From the NCBI RefSeq assembly GCF_000797495.1, contig NZ_JTGN01000007.1, forward strand, positions 97,485-161,484: a stretch of DNA of 64,000 nucleotides, read 5' to 3'. Below are positions 1-8,068 of the stretch, piece after piece. The notes beneath the pieces were generated by a model. It had not been told where the DNA came from. It ran no database searches and saw only the letters and a list, made by a program, of their open reading frames with translations. Each line of letters starts with the position of its first letter. The stretch's first letter is position 1. This DNA comes from Robinsoniella peoriensis. Lineage in GTDB: Bacteria > Bacillota > Clostridia > Lachnospirales > Lachnospiraceae. The position numbers were made by a program, and so were the translations under genes.

Positions 1-117
1 TTACATACACATATGGGAATGATTATGGGATTTATTGCAGCGGATACAAATTTATGGCCCCGGGTGCTTGGGCTAGAAGGGAAAATGCCGGAAGACGGGT
101 ACAACAAATTTTTCTAA
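1..117 (+). CDS. C-terminal fragment of an unidentified protein
   Basis: An open frame enters from the left edge and ends at TAA 115-117, giving 38 residues that finish in PEDGYNKFF. The start lies outside the window. I do not recognise the family. A weak hairpin with a T-run follows at about 169-203, consistent with this being the end of a transcription unit. Confidence 0.45.
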   Translation, partial: LHTHMGMIMGFIAADTNLWPRVLGLEGKMPEDGYNKFF

Positions 118-168
118 AAGTAAAAGCTAGGAATTATATCTTTGCCGCTCTGATTATCTTGAAACCGG

Positions 169-203
169 AACACCAGTTGAAAATGGGGTGTTGCAATTTT
201 TTT
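169..203 (+). terminator. Probable intrinsic terminator
   Basis: AACACC (169-174) pairs with GGTGTT (187-192), and a run of seven T follows at 197-203. It lies between the partial gene at the left edge and the promoter of the next gene. Confidence 0.5.
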
Positions 204-204
204 A

Positions 205-233
205 TTGACCAATCTAATAAATTAGAATATAAT
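205..233 (+). promoter_or_regulatory. Sigma-A promoter of the ArsR/hydrolase pair
   Basis: TTGACC (205-210) is followed by a 17-bp spacer and a perfect TATAAT (228-233), 28 bp upstream of the regulator start. Confidence 0.75.
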
Positions 234-261
234 AAATATATAGACGAAAGGGGATCGAAAA

Positions 262-807
262 ATGGATACAGCAAAATTAATTCTCAATCCTGCAAGGCTT
301 CGCATAATGCAGTATATTCGCTTGCATGGTAGTGTCCGAACATCTGATATAGTTGAATACCTGAAGGATATACCCCGGGCAACGGTATATCATCACGTAA
401 AGATTTTGGAAGATAATAAAATCATTGAAGTTGTGCAGGAAAATAGAGTGAGGGGGACACTTGAGAAGGTTTATTCCATGTGTGAAAATGATACCCCAAT
501 GGAAAAAGAGACATCTGTTGCCCTCTCTACAGCATTTCATATGGGGTTGATGCAGGAAATGAATGAGTATTTAAGCAGCAATGACCCGGATTGTAAGAGA
601 GATCAGGTATGGTTTACAACGGGGCTGCTTTTTATAACAGATGATGAATACAGGAATCTTGTGCAGGATATTGGGAATTTGTTGAAGCCGTACATAGAAA
701 GAAACCCAGATTCAGGCCGGCCGCTCCGAAAACTTTCCATTATTTCTGCACCGCCACTAAAAGAGGAAGATAAGAAAAATCTTAAAAAGGATAGCCCGGA
801 TGTTTAA
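262..807 (+). CDS. ArsR-like winged-helix transcriptional regulator
   Basis: This 181-residue protein begins with a winged helix-turn-helix domain (residues about 1-75: LNPARLRIMQYIRL, then DIPRATVYHHVKILEDNKII), the pattern of ArsR-type DNA-binding proteins. The C-terminal half has no recognised ligand motif and may be a sensor or dimer domain. A GAAAGGGG-type ribosome binding site precedes ATG 262. The alpha/beta hydrolase follows after 22 bp, so the two are probably cotranscribed and the regulator may control the pair. The target and ligand cannot be read from the sequence. Confidence 0.8.
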   Translation: MDTAKLILNPARLRIMQYIRLHGSVRTSDIVEYLKDIPRATVYHHVKILEDNKIIEVVQENRVRGTLEKVYSMCENDTPMEKETSVALSTAFHMGLMQEMNEYLSSNDPDCKRDQVWFTTGLLFITDDEYRNLVQDIGNLLKPYIERNPDSGRPLRKLSIISAPPLKEEDKKNLKKDSPDV

Positions 808-829
808 ATAAAACGAGGAGAAATAAAAT

Positions 830-1636
830 ATGAAATTTCATGAGTTTGGAAATAAAAACAATCCGTATATCATGATGATCCACGGTGGTGGGAATTCATG
901 GTGGAACTATTTGCGTCAGGCACGCGTTTTATCCGACCGTTACTATGTGATTCTGCCTACAATGGACGGGCATGGCGAGGAATATGCCTCAAAATACATT
1001 TCAACTGAGGATACAGCAGACAAGTTGATGGCTTATATTAACACTGAATGCAAAGGTCATTTATTTGCACTATGCGGTGTATCTCTTGGCGGTCAGATCG
1101 TGATGGAACTTTTATCCCGAAAACCGGACTTGACCCAAAAAGCTATTATTGATGGCAGCATTTGTTACCCAAAGCCCGTTATGGCACGTTTCTGTATGGG
1201 ATCGATCCGCTTTTGTGGCGGACTTTTATTTAGTAAAAGAGCCTGCCGTCTGCAAGTAGCGATGATGCCAAAACTGCTGCCAAAAAAAATGATGTATCCG
1301 GAAGAGCTTGTCCAATATTATATGCAGGATATGCCGCACCTTAGGAAAGAGACACTCTATACCATGTACCGTACTTATATGATGCAATATACGCTGAAAG
1401 ACAGTGTAAGGAAGACGAAAGCTGAGGTAATGTATTGGTATGGGGAAAAGGAAATGAAGTGTGTCAAGAATTCTGCAAAGATGTTTAAATCTTATGTACC
1501 ATCCTGTAAGATATATGAGGCAAAAGGATATAATCATGGATATTTATCAATTTATCTGCCGGATGAGTGGCTGGAAATTGCCGAACCATTCTTTCAGAAA
1601 GATAAAAAACCTAAGGATATAATATCTAAAGAATAA
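830..1636 (+). CDS. Alpha/beta hydrolase
   Basis: This 268-residue protein has the alpha/beta hydrolase fold. An HGGGNSWWN oxyanion strand lies near residue 19, the nucleophile elbow GVSLGG places the catalytic Ser at 85, and the likely catalytic His is 236 in YNHGY. There is no signal peptide, so it is cytoplasmic. Such proteins cleave esters, lactones or amides, and the substrate is not evident here. GAGGAG precedes the ATG. It follows the ArsR-like regulator in one unit and ends in a strong hairpin shared with the convergent gene. Confidence 0.85.
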   Translation: MKFHEFGNKNNPYIMMIHGGGNSWWNYLRQARVLSDRYYVILPTMDGHGEEYASKYISTEDTADKLMAYINTECKGHLFALCGVSLGGQIVMELLSRKPDLTQKAIIDGSICYPKPVMARFCMGSIRFCGGLLFSKRACRLQVAMMPKLLPKKMMYPEELVQYYMQDMPHLRKETLYTMYRTYMMQYTLKDSVRKTKAEVMYWYGEKEMKCVKNSAKMFKSYVPSCKIYEAKGYNHGYLSIYLPDEWLEIAEPFFQKDKKPKDIISKE

Positions 1637-1722
1637 AAAGCTAAACATAAGATGTTGGATAAAAAGATGCGGGAAAAGAATACAAAGAAACAGGAATAAG
1701 ATAATATTCTATTGAAAAGCCG

Positions 1723-1748
1723 GACAAGTGATTATATTGTCACTTGTC
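1723..1748. terminator. Bidirectional terminator hairpin
   Basis: GACAAGTGA (1723-1731) and TCACTTGTC (1740-1748) form a perfect 9-bp stem with an 8-nt loop between two convergent genes. Confidence 0.65.
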
Positions 1749-1955
1749 TTATTCAATTTTATTACGCTCATCAATTCTTAATAATATTTTACTATATAAG
1801 TTCTCACTGAGTTCATCAGTTAGATCCGGACATTCCTCATTAGTAAGAAATTTCTCGTATTCATCTGTGATTAAAATCAATATTTCTCTGATCCGGGCAG
1901 AAAATCTATGGTCACAAGATTTTTGAAGTTTCTTTTTTCGTTGGCGTTTATTCAT
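1749..1955 (-). CDS. Small hypothetical protein
   Basis: This 68-residue protein has a very basic N-terminus (MNKRQRKKKLQKS) followed by an acidic helical part. GGAGGG lies a few bases ahead of the ATG, which supports a real gene. It is convergent with the hydrolase and shares its terminator. I do not recognise the family. The basic head could bind nucleic acid, but this is speculation. Confidence 0.55.
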   Translation of the reverse strand: MNKRQRKKKLQKSCDHRFSARIREILILITDEYEKFLTNEECPDLTDELSENLYSKILLRIDERNKIE

Positions 1956-2271
1956 GGTATCCCTCCAGTATTGGTTATACTGATTATATTACATAACTAA
2001 CAAATTGTGCCTGGTAATTAATGGCAGAATAAAGAGCGTTTTATAACGCTGATATATTGATGTTACAAAGAACGTGTTTGTAAACAGACTTTAATAGTCT
2101 ATAAAGTTTGATTTTGCATATGCCCAGTGTTTCGAAAAACAAAAGAACAAGTATTTTATGCAAATTCAAGTTTAAAGGACTATTATTATAAATAATTATA
2201 AAACAAATAGCTATATGTGTCAAAAAAAATTATGAACCATACACTGAATAGGCTGGTGTAAGAATAGAATA

Positions 2272-2316
2272 GAGCAGTAACCTACAGATGATATTTCATC
2301 CAACGAGGTACTGCTC
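2272..2316 (-). terminator. Hairpin at the end of the DUF2089 operon
   Basis: GAGCAGT (2272-2278) pairs with ACTGCTC (2310-2316), with CC/GG continuing inward. It lies just past the last leftward gene. No strong U-tract is visible, so it could be a processing or stabilising hairpin. Confidence 0.35.
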
Positions 2317-2326
2317 ATAATAACAT

Positions 2327-2590
2327 CTATAGCCTTAAGGATACGAATGTGCCATCCGCTGCTTCCACATGCACGATCTCTAGACCTTTATTTTCTTTTA
2401 AAATATCCAGACATTCTCCCAATATCATGCTGATGTATTCTTTCGTTATCAGACAGCAATAAGGTTCCGGTGTATTTACTTTTAATTCTTCAAATATCCT
2501 GTCGGGAAGTATTTTTATAACAAATCCAATCATGGCGACCGGCACAGGCATGTAAAAACGAAAATCTTTTGTTCTGATTTTTACTTTCAT
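2327..2590 (-). CDS. Hypothetical protein, last gene of DUF2089 operon
   Basis: This 87-residue protein ends in HVEAADGTFVSLRL. That closely matches the end of the preceding gene product (NVEAADGTTVRIFVD), so the two share a C-terminal beta element and are probably paralogous. The middle has a hydrophobic stretch (MPVPVAMIGFVIKIL). It is separated from the upstream gene by 14 bp and is surely cotranscribed. Related operons in Firmicutes are thought to act in envelope stress, but nothing here proves that role. Confidence 0.6.
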   Translation of the reverse strand: MKVKIRTKDFRFYMPVPVAMIGFVIKILPDRIFEELKVNTPEPYCCLITKEYISMILGECLDILKENKGLEIVHVEAADGTFVSLRL

Positions 2591-2604
2591 ATCATAAATC
2601 TCTA

Positions 2605-2988
2605 TTAGTCAACAAATATTCTGACTGTTGTTCCATCCGCTGCCTCTACATTTACAAAATCGCCTTCAATTTCCCCATCCAGACATTCTGAAATGGCATC
2701 CATCATGCTGGTAAGATCGACACCCTTCAGGTCTTTTTCCGGTATGGGAAGTTTACCGGTTACTTTCAAAATCTTCTTAATGGCCCCTACCGGAAACTGG
2801 ATATTTACCTTATCGCCGGAAATACTGTCGACAATAACGCGGAACATCTTTTTATCATAGCTGCTCTTGACAATAGCGGACTGCTGTACCGGTAAATCTA
2901 TATTCATGGCTGACATCAGTTCTGCGGCTTGCTCAGCAGTAATTGTTCCTTCTTCTACCATTTTTAAAATTCTCAATCTTTCATCCAT
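2605..2988 (-). CDS. SHOCT-like/YvlB-type N-terminal domain protein
   Basis: The N-terminus (MDERLRILKMVEEGTITAEQ) is the short helical SHOCT-like motif found at the start of YvlB/LiaX-type and DUF4097 proteins. The remaining ~90 residues form a beta-rich domain ending in VEAADGTTVRIFVD. I place the start at 2988, where AAGGAG sits 8 nt upstream, rather than at an in-frame ATG 21 bases earlier. It lies between the DUF2089 gene (22 bp upstream) and a shorter paralog. The same helical motif ends the DUF2089 protein (ENGEITADQAIAQL), linking all three products. Confidence 0.65.
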   Translation of the reverse strand: MDERLRILKMVEEGTITAEQAAELMSAMNIDLPVQQSAIVKSSYDKKMFRVIVDSISGDKVNIQFPVGAIKKILKVTGKLPIPEKDLKGVDLTSMMDAISECLDGEIEGDFVNVEAADGTTVRIFVD

Positions 2989-3010
2989 AATAAATCTCCT
3001 TTTTTGCATC

Positions 3011-3370
3011 TTATTTTAATTGTGCAATCGCCTGATCTGCGGTAATTTCTCCATTTTCCAGAGCCTTTAGAATTTCCTCTCTTTTAACCGACTGATCGTC
3101 TGTTCCTGCTTCATATCCAAGCTTTTTAATTATTGAGTCCAGTTTGGAGCGGACTGTGGGATAGGATATGCCAAGTTCCTTCTCCACTTCTTTGATATTC
3201 CCCCGACACCTAATAAATGTCTCTGTAAAATACAGGTCCTCATCTGACAGATAATCGAATTTGCTAAGTCTGAAATTATTTTCAATTACCGTATCGCAGG
3301 AATCACATTTAAGTCTTGCAACTGTCAACTCATTGTTACATACCGGACAACGACTAATGATCTTTTGCAT
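3011..3370 (-). CDS. DUF2089 family zinc-ribbon/HTH protein
   Basis: This 119-residue protein has an N-terminal zinc ribbon (CPVCNNEL and CDSCD, four cysteines). A helix-turn-helix follows (ECRGNIKEVEKELGISYP-like region, residues about 55-85), then a C-terminal SHOCT-like helix pair. This arrangement is the DUF2089 family, usually regarded as a transcription regulator of its own operon. It is the first gene of three leftward genes behind a near-consensus promoter. Autoregulation is likely but no operator is obvious. Confidence 0.75.
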   Translation of the reverse strand: MQKIISRCPVCNNELTVARLKCDSCDTVIENNFRLSKFDYLSDEDLYFTETFIRCRGNIKEVEKELGISYPTVRSKLDSIIKKLGYEAGTDDQSVKREEILKALENGEITADQAIAQLK

Positions 3371-3396
3371 ACCAACACTTCCTTTCTGTTAATATC

Positions 3397-3425
3397 AATA
3401 TAGTATCAAAAATTAAAAATGTCAA
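3397..3425 (-). promoter_or_regulatory. Promoter of the DUF2089 operon
   Basis: On the minus strand TTGACA (3420-3425) is followed by 17 bp and TATATT (3397-3402), 27 bp ahead of the DUF2089 start. Confidence 0.7.
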
Positions 3426-3707
3426 CCATTAAATTAATATATTCAATATAAATATTAAAAATATTAATGCAGGGTTATATTATGGCATCTGGATGCCATC
3501 TGGGAACGGGATGTGGATGGAAGTGATTGCGATTCGATTTACATATGAATCTGACGTGAAATTGGCGTGATGTAATAAACACCAAATCACCTTACAAAGT
3601 GAGGAGACTCTTCAGCTATGTCATAAATTTTATAATACCACAAATCTTTTTCTTAAAATAATATACCTTATATGATATAATATGGAAAGATCCGGGAGGT
3701 AATAGAT

Positions 3708-4136
3708 ATGTACAAAAAAAGCAGCTACGAAAAAAGAAAGATAAATAATTTTATTAAATTCTGCTGTAATGCAAGAGTAGGTGAGATAAAAAGGAGAATA
3801 AAAGACATGAGTGAAGGAGAAGTAGTCTGGATTCGGGCAAAGTTGAAATACAAAATTACTGCAAACGAGAATAGTTCTATGAATTTTTCAATGTTAGCAC
3901 TTTGCATATCAACTGTCTCAATATTAATGACTATTGTTCAATTTTTGATGAATTCTGATAAAATAATTTTAACAGAAGAAAAAATCTTAGAATTGAAAAC
4001 ATTATTTCTGGTGTTGGTTGTATGCATCTCTATTTATGTGATAGGTGTTATGTGCTATTCAGTATATTTATCAGTTAAAAACGCCAAGGCTACAATGGCA
4101 TTGAGCTACCTCGATGATTTCGGGAAAAAAGAATAG
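3708..4136 (+). CDS. Two-pass membrane protein, intact member of a duplicated pair
   Basis: This 142-residue protein has a basic cytoplasmic head (residues 1-55), then two membrane segments (about 60-82 and 99-122). Its tail is NAKATMALSYLDDFGKKE. GGGAGG precedes ATG 3708. A relic of the same gene, with the same head and tail but the middle deleted, lies at 26722-26875 directly ahead of a KAP NTPase gene. This suggests that the protein is normally the membrane partner of a KAP NTPase. No NTPase follows the copy here, so it may be an orphan. The function is unknown. Confidence 0.6.
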   Translation: MYKKSSYEKRKINNFIKFCCNARVGEIKRRIKDMSEGEVVWIRAKLKYKITANENSSMNFSMLALCISTVSILMTIVQFLMNSDKIILTEEKILELKTLFLVLVVCISIYVIGVMCYSVYLSVKNAKATMALSYLDDFGKKE

Positions 4137-4525
4137 GAGATAGGTCCAGGTACTGCGTTATAAAAATGAGTCAAATGATAACATTTTCATTTGACCATTA
4201 GCAGATACTTGCTTTGCATGAAATATAAAAAAATCATTCACATCCTGACAAATCATTTCCAACAATATCTGTTAAACTTATTTCCATTTAAAAATTTTCT
4301 CCATAATTATTTTTATAAGATCTTTTTCATTCCACCACTTCTGTAATTCATTGATACCAAAATCATCTTTATTTATTTTAATCCGATGCCGCAATATTGT
4401 TTCTTCAAAGAGTCAATTATAATAGTAAGCAAACATGTTGACTTTAAACACTTCTTTTGCTAACTATAAATAATGGAGTATTCCATATAGAATTAAATGA
4501 TGTAACACATAGATGTACTTGCTTA
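4137..4525. other. Intergenic region without a supported gene
   Basis: About 390 bases of AT-rich DNA separate the membrane-protein gene and the XRE promoter. I see no convincing ORF with a ribosome binding site and no strong hairpin. The missing KAP partner of the upstream gene would be expected here, but no trace of it is recognisable. Confidence 0.4.
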
Positions 4526-4578
4526 TTGACAAAATGTAATGAGTGTGTTACATTTAGAATGTAAGCAAGCCGTTACAT
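4526..4578 (+). promoter_or_regulatory. Promoter with two palindromic operators
   Basis: TTGACA (4526-4531), 17 bp and TACATT (4549-4554) form the promoter. Two copies of the palindrome ATGTAA-N8-TTACAT lie at 4534-4553 and 4559-4578, with centres 25 bp apart. The first covers the spacer and -10, the second the transcription start. This is the expected layout for autorepression by the XRE protein encoded just downstream. Confidence 0.7.
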
Positions 4579-4603
4579 TTTGTGAAGTAAAGGAGGTTGA
4601 AAT

Positions 4604-4816
4604 TTGATATATAATCGCATTAAGGTTTTGAGGGCAGAACGTAATTGGACACAGGCTGATTTAGCGTATAAAGTAGGAATATCCAGGCAAGCTGTTATAT
4701 CAATAGAAAAATATAAGTATGTGCCTTCATTAGAATTAGCTTTCAAGATAGCAGAAGTATTTGATGTTTCAATTAACGAAGTGTTTGAACACAAGGAGGA
4801 CAAAATCAATGAATGA
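4604..4816 (+). CDS. XRE/Cro-CI family regulator
   Basis: This 70-residue protein is essentially one helix-turn-helix domain (IKVLRAERNWTQADLAYKVG, then ISRQAVISIEKYKYVPSLEL), ending VSINEVFEHKED as in the YgzD/YozG-like small regulators. The start is TTG 4604 behind AAGGAGG. It overlaps the next gene by 8 bp, so translation is coupled. The paired palindromes over its promoter are its probable operator. In this common gene pair the small regulator controls the downstream membrane protein. Confidence 0.85.
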   Translation: MIYNRIKVLRAERNWTQADLAYKVGISRQAVISIEKYKYVPSLELAFKIAEVFDVSINEVFEHKEDKINE

Positions 4817-5132
4817 ACAATTAATTATTTTATTTTTCCTGATTATAGGGGTGGCAGCTACACTTTTTCTATATATATGGAAGGCAAAGAAAGAGATTGA
4901 GTACAAAAAAGATGAACGTTGGCAAGTTATTCAAAATAGAGCAAATAGTGCTGCAAATGTTTCTAATTATATTTTGATATTAGTAGTTACAGTATTAGAT
5001 ATTCTGGTGTTATATGCAGATATCCAAATATCCCTAACATGGAATAGATTTCTTACTTGGGTTATATTATTCATTGCTATGCGTAATGCATTGGAGCTGG
5101 CTGCTTTATTATATTTTGATAAGAAAATGTAA
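4809..5132 (+). CDS. DUF2178-like membrane protein
   Basis: This 107-residue protein starts at ATG 4809, behind AAGGAGG within the end of the XRE gene. The predicted membrane segments are at about residues 4-22, 49-68 and 77-97. A conserved-looking KKDERWQVIQNRA loop follows the first segment. Size, topology and the coupled XRE regulator match the DUF2178 family. The function is unknown. Such pairs are widespread in Firmicutes. Confidence 0.65.
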   Translation: MNEQLIILFFLIIGVAATLFLYIWKAKKEIEYKKDERWQVIQNRANSAANVSNYILILVVTVLDILVLYADIQISLTWNRFLTWVILFIAMRNALELAALLYFDKKM

Positions 5133-5293
5133 ATGAATGTTGAAAAATGTTTAAAGAGCAGGATAAAGTAAGTGCGGCAGTAATTAGTAAATCCCAGTAT
5201 GAATACCGGTCAATGTCTTCTTGAGTGCTAATACACAGATTTATATTTAGTGACAATTGTAAAGCCCTGCCGCACATACCTATAAACCGCTTT

Positions 5294-5911
5294 TTATATC
5301 TTGTTAAGACTTTTATCATACAATAGTGTTGATTTGATTGCAAAAAAACTATATAAAATGATAAAGAAAATACAAAATAGCCACGAACATCCTCTAAATA
5401 GCGCGAACGGCGTTTCAAACAGAAAGCACCACAGAAAACCTAACCCATCTAATTCCCACAATCCAGGGGTAAGATACCAGTCTTTAGGAGTGAGCAGGGT
5501 TTGAATGCTTATCATACCTTGTGATTTCAGCACAATAAAATATGCAATAAAAGCTAATTCACAAGTCAGCCACATATTTGCTATTCTTTTGTATCTGCCT
5601 GCACGCGAACGAACATCAGAAAAAATATCTTCATCACTGTTGCTGTCTGCTTTTTTAAAATATTGAACACCTGATGATTTTGTACCCACTATATGTTTCC
5701 AGCCACTATCCTCAAACATTGTCTCATAATCAAGAAAATCTTGATAGTTGCTGAATTTTCTATAATCTATTCTAAATGTAGCTTTTGGGAAATCAACTTT
5801 TTTAAAATGATAACACAAAGCTTTTTTCTCGAATAAATATCCTTGCTTTGCCATTTTGTTAAGCCATTTTTCTTCCTTTTCAAAGCTTAAAAAGAATTTA
5901 AATATCTTCAT
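5294..5911 (-). CDS. DUF2812 domain membrane protein
   Basis: This 205-residue protein begins with the DUF2812 domain (FEKEEKWLNKMAKQGYLFEK, then a YHFKK...FRIDYR beta region, and DSGWKHIVGTKSSGVQYFKK, residues 1-95). Three or so membrane segments follow (about 112-130, 150-172, 176-195). DUF2812 proteins are nearly always encoded next to PadR regulators, as here, where the start overlaps the PadR gene by 14 bp. The role is unknown and probably lies in the envelope. The C-terminal part is shorter than in many homologs. Confidence 0.75.
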   Translation of the reverse strand: MKIFKFFLSFEKEEKWLNKMAKQGYLFEKKALCYHFKKVDFPKATFRIDYRKFSNYQDFLDYETMFEDSGWKHIVGTKSSGVQYFKKADSNSDEDIFSDVRSRAGRYKRIANMWLTCELAFIAYFIVLKSQGMISIQTLLTPKDWYLTPGLWELDGLGFLWCFLFETPFALFRGCSWLFCIFFIILYSFFAIKSTLLYDKSLNKI

Positions 5912-6233
5912 CTAAAATCTCCTTCCGAAATATATGTTCAGTAGTCTTAAGCATAAATTGCATTCTTTGATAATCAGCATATAAAACGTCCTTGCCTAAT
6001 TCTGTAATTGTATACACCTTTCTGCGGGGATCGTCACTTGGCAGTGACATTATAAGTTTCTTTTTTTGCAAATTTTCAATAGCACCATACATCGTTCCAG
6101 CAGCTAATCGTACCTGCCCACTACTTAATTCTTCAACTTTTTGCATTATTGCATAACCATGTGCTGGCTCTATTAAAGCTAGAAGAACATAGTATATAGT
6201 TTCAGTTAAAGGTAAATTTTTATCTCTGTTCAT
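5898..6233 (-). CDS. PadR family transcriptional repressor
   Basis: This 111-residue protein has the PadR winged helix: ETIYYVLLALIEPAHGYAIM, then LAAGTMYGAIENLQKKKLI, and a beta wing DDPRRKVYTITELG (residues 10-75). A C-terminal dimerisation helix follows. It is first in a leftward operon with the DUF2812 gene. A perfect 18-bp palindrome at its transcription start is the likely operator, so autoregulation is expected. The inducing ligand is unknown. Confidence 0.85.
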   Translation of the reverse strand: MNRDKNLPLTETIYYVLLALIEPAHGYAIMQKVEELSSGQVRLAAGTMYGAIENLQKKKLIMSLPSDDPRRKVYTITELGKDVLYADYQRMQFMLKTTEHIFRKEILDEDI

Positions 6234-6257
6234 CTGTATTGCATCCTTTCTATACAG

Positions 6258-6303
6258 TCAAACTATATAGTTTGATTATATACAGTGAAGATGTATATGT
6301 CAA
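6258..6303 (-). promoter_or_regulatory. PadR promoter and palindromic operator
   Basis: On the minus strand TTGACA (6298-6303), 17 bp and TATAAT (6275-6280) form a consensus promoter. The perfect palindrome TCAAACTATATAGTTTGA occupies 6258-6275 directly downstream of the -10, where a bound repressor would block initiation. Confidence 0.75.
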
Positions 6304-6390
6304 TAGATATTGAAAGAATAGAAAAGAAGCAGGGATTTTCTTGCTTTCTTGCAATTTTTGAAAATCGGGAGAACTTATGAGATTGAATTT

Positions 6391-6446
6391 ATTACCATAT
6401 AGACAAGAATAGATACTAGTTGGTCAATAGGGGATAAAAATGTGAT
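6391..6446 (+). repeat. Degenerate duplicate of the 12.75-kb leader
   Basis: The stretch with AGAATAGATAC, AGTT and GTCAATAGGGG reappears at 12746-12815, ahead of the subtilase gene. It is the left part of a duplicated and eroded block that continues into the LRR pseudogene. Confidence 0.5.
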
Positions 6447-6835
6447 AGTAATGCTGCCAGTAAATAATACTATGGCTGCAAACAAAAAATTAGTAATGAC
6501 AATACTGGTATACCAGATTAAGTTTTATATCAAATCCAGACCTAAAACTACATGCGAAATTAGCAGATGCTAATTTTAAATATAATCGAATTAGCAGAAA
6601 AGAATTGACGAAAAAGCTGCCAGATCTGGCTTAGAAATAACAATTGGTTTAAAATTCACATTAAACTACAAAATCTTGTGAAAACAATAGTCTAATTAAA
6701 CCAAAGACATTTAATAGAATCAATAAGAGTACTAAACAAATAATTGGAAAAGCAAATAAAAAGTTGAAGATAGTGCTTAGAGATTCTAATAAACAAAGAA
6801 TACAAACAGTAAAATCAAGGTACATTTAGCAGTGA
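6447..6835 (+). pseudogene. Decayed LRR-protein gene copy
   Basis: Translated in pieces, this stretch matches the LRR protein at 15342-16421. NTMAANKK corresponds to NTMAAKSK just after the signal peptide. FKYNRISRKELTKKLPDLA corresponds to FKYNNISAKEFDKKLPKAW. IKLQNLVKTIV and NKSTKQIIGKANKK correspond to VEFQNLVETIH and TKHTKQITGIANKN. The reading frame is broken by stops and shifts, and the whole leucine-rich repeat part is missing. The same terminator follows both copies. It is a non-functional relic of a duplication. Confidence 0.65.
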
Positions 6836-6892
6836 AGTTTATTGTCCGTAAATAACAAAGTAATCCATGTAAATGAATATCATCAATTAGAT

Positions 6893-6933
6893 AATAAGCC
6901 TGAAACCGCTTAACCGCAGTTATGGGCTTATTT
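6893..6933 (+). terminator. Terminator shared with the intact LRR gene
   Basis: AATAAGCC (6893-6900) pairs with GGCTTATT (6925-6932), and the loop contains GCTTAACCGCAGTTAT. A near-identical hairpin follows the intact LRR gene at about 16456-16496. Confidence 0.6.
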
Positions 6934-7052
6934 CCTTAAATATTCAATTAGTAATACTATTGTATTTGTCTAAAGAAAGATATGCAATTTGGCAATTGAA
7001 GATATTCCCAATTTATATCGGAGAAAGTAGTAGTTATATTAAATCAGAGATG

Positions 7053-7382
7053 TTATCGTTCTACAACAATTGTCAACATAACTAAATCTTCGTCACCAGT
7101 ATTGGTAATGCTATGCTCAGAACCTTTTTGGCAAATATGGCATACTCCCGCCATAAGAATTTCCTCTTTGCCATCACAGATAGCTTTTCCGGTACCTGAC
7201 AATATATAGTTAATATCATCACTTGTTTGATGACTATGCACACCAATAGAACCTCTAGCATGAATACGGCATGGATTAATTTTTCCATTGTCGCTCATAA
7301 ACATCTTAGCTGACATTTCACCATTACCACCATTCATTCCAGTTATTTTTCGCTCTGCAATTTCATTAAAATTAATAAACAT
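7053..7382 (-). CDS. Small cupin-domain protein (copy 1)
   Basis: This single-domain cupin has 109 residues. The first metal-binding motif is GSIGVHSHQTSDDINYILSG (two His and a Glu/Asp position) and the second is GSEHSITNTGDEDL. It is a cytoplasmic beta barrel, and small cupins of this type may be isomerases, dioxygenases or sugar binders, but no activity can be assigned. GGAGGT precedes the ATG. A paralog with about 90% identity lies at 23715-24044 in the same orientation, with conserved flanks. Confidence 0.75.
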   Translation of the reverse strand: MFINFNEIAERKITGMNGGNGEMSAKMFMSDNGKINPCRIHARGSIGVHSHQTSDDINYILSGTGKAICDGKEEILMAGVCHICQKGSEHSITNTGDEDLVMLTIVVER

Positions 7383-7439
7383 GTTATGACCTCCACAAAC
7401 TAATTTTGGTTTTAATAGCTTTACTGTTAAGTTAATATT

Positions 7440-7826
7440 CTATTCTATTCGAACTTCAATATCTTTAAATTTAACATGAACCGTTATATCTTCATCTGTT
7501 GTATTTTGCACGGAAACCCCAACCTTAAACCAAGAACCTTTTTTTACATGTATATCTATTGGTTTTCCAGGTGAAAGATATATTGGTCCATAAGCGTTTT
7601 TATCTTTACCCTCTATCGTTTTTAAAACGATTTCCGTATCAACTAATCCCTCACCAGATGAAATGGTAATTTGATTATTAAGGGGAGAAATTTCTTCATC
7701 AGAATAAACAAATTCTGAATTTCCAGCAGGTACTACAACGCTGATATCAAAATCGGCTCTTTTACCACAACCAGTGATTGCAATACATAACATCAATGAT
7801 ATGGCAAACGAATTTATTTTTTTCAT
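7440..7826 (-). CDS. Putative lipoprotein
   Basis: This 128-residue protein has a type II signal peptide (MKKINSFAISLMLCIAITGC) whose lipobox ITGC predicts acylation at Cys20. The mature part is a beta-rich domain with no known motif (ISSGEGLVDTEIVLKTIEG, then IDIHVKKGSWFKVGVSVQN). It should sit on the outer face of the membrane. The cupin gene lies 57 bp downstream in the same direction, so the two may be cotranscribed. Confidence 0.65.
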   Translation of the reverse strand: MKKINSFAISLMLCIAITGCGKRADFDISVVVPAGNSEFVYSDEEISPLNNQITISSGEGLVDTEIVLKTIEGKDKNAYGPIYLSPGKPIDIHVKKGSWFKVGVSVQNTTDEDITVHVKFKDIEVRIE

Positions 7827-8009
7827 TATTCATCTTCTCCACAACTTTAACTTTAATTGATTTAAATATATCATATAGAAGTAGAAGAAGCTACTAATAA
7901 AATGGTAGTTTCTCATAACCGTGTAGAACATCAAGAATATGACCAAATTCATAGTTTGGTAAAGACACAAGATAAATGTTAGGCAATCAAGGGCAATCAA
8001 AAAATAAAG

Positions 8010-8055
8010 ACGTAAAAAAAGTGGAAAACCCCAGTAAATACAAGGCTTTTCCACA
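8010..8055 (-). terminator. Intrinsic terminator, minus strand
   Basis: Read on the minus strand, GTGGAAAAGCC and GGGGTTTTCCAC form a stem followed by a run of seven T. It lies between the T-arm-like remnant at 8069-8097 and the lipoprotein gene. Confidence 0.55.
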
Positions 8056-8068
8056 ATTCAATTAACAG

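Noticed and set aside
2041..2223. 60-residue minus-strand frame with a hydrophobic stretch
   Set aside because: There is no ribosome binding site and the composition is that of random AT-rich DNA.
7830..8054. 74-residue minus-strand hydrophobic frame between the terminator and the lipoprotein gene
   Set aside because: It begins inside the terminator hairpin and lacks a ribosome binding site. It resembles membrane protein only because of T-rich codons.
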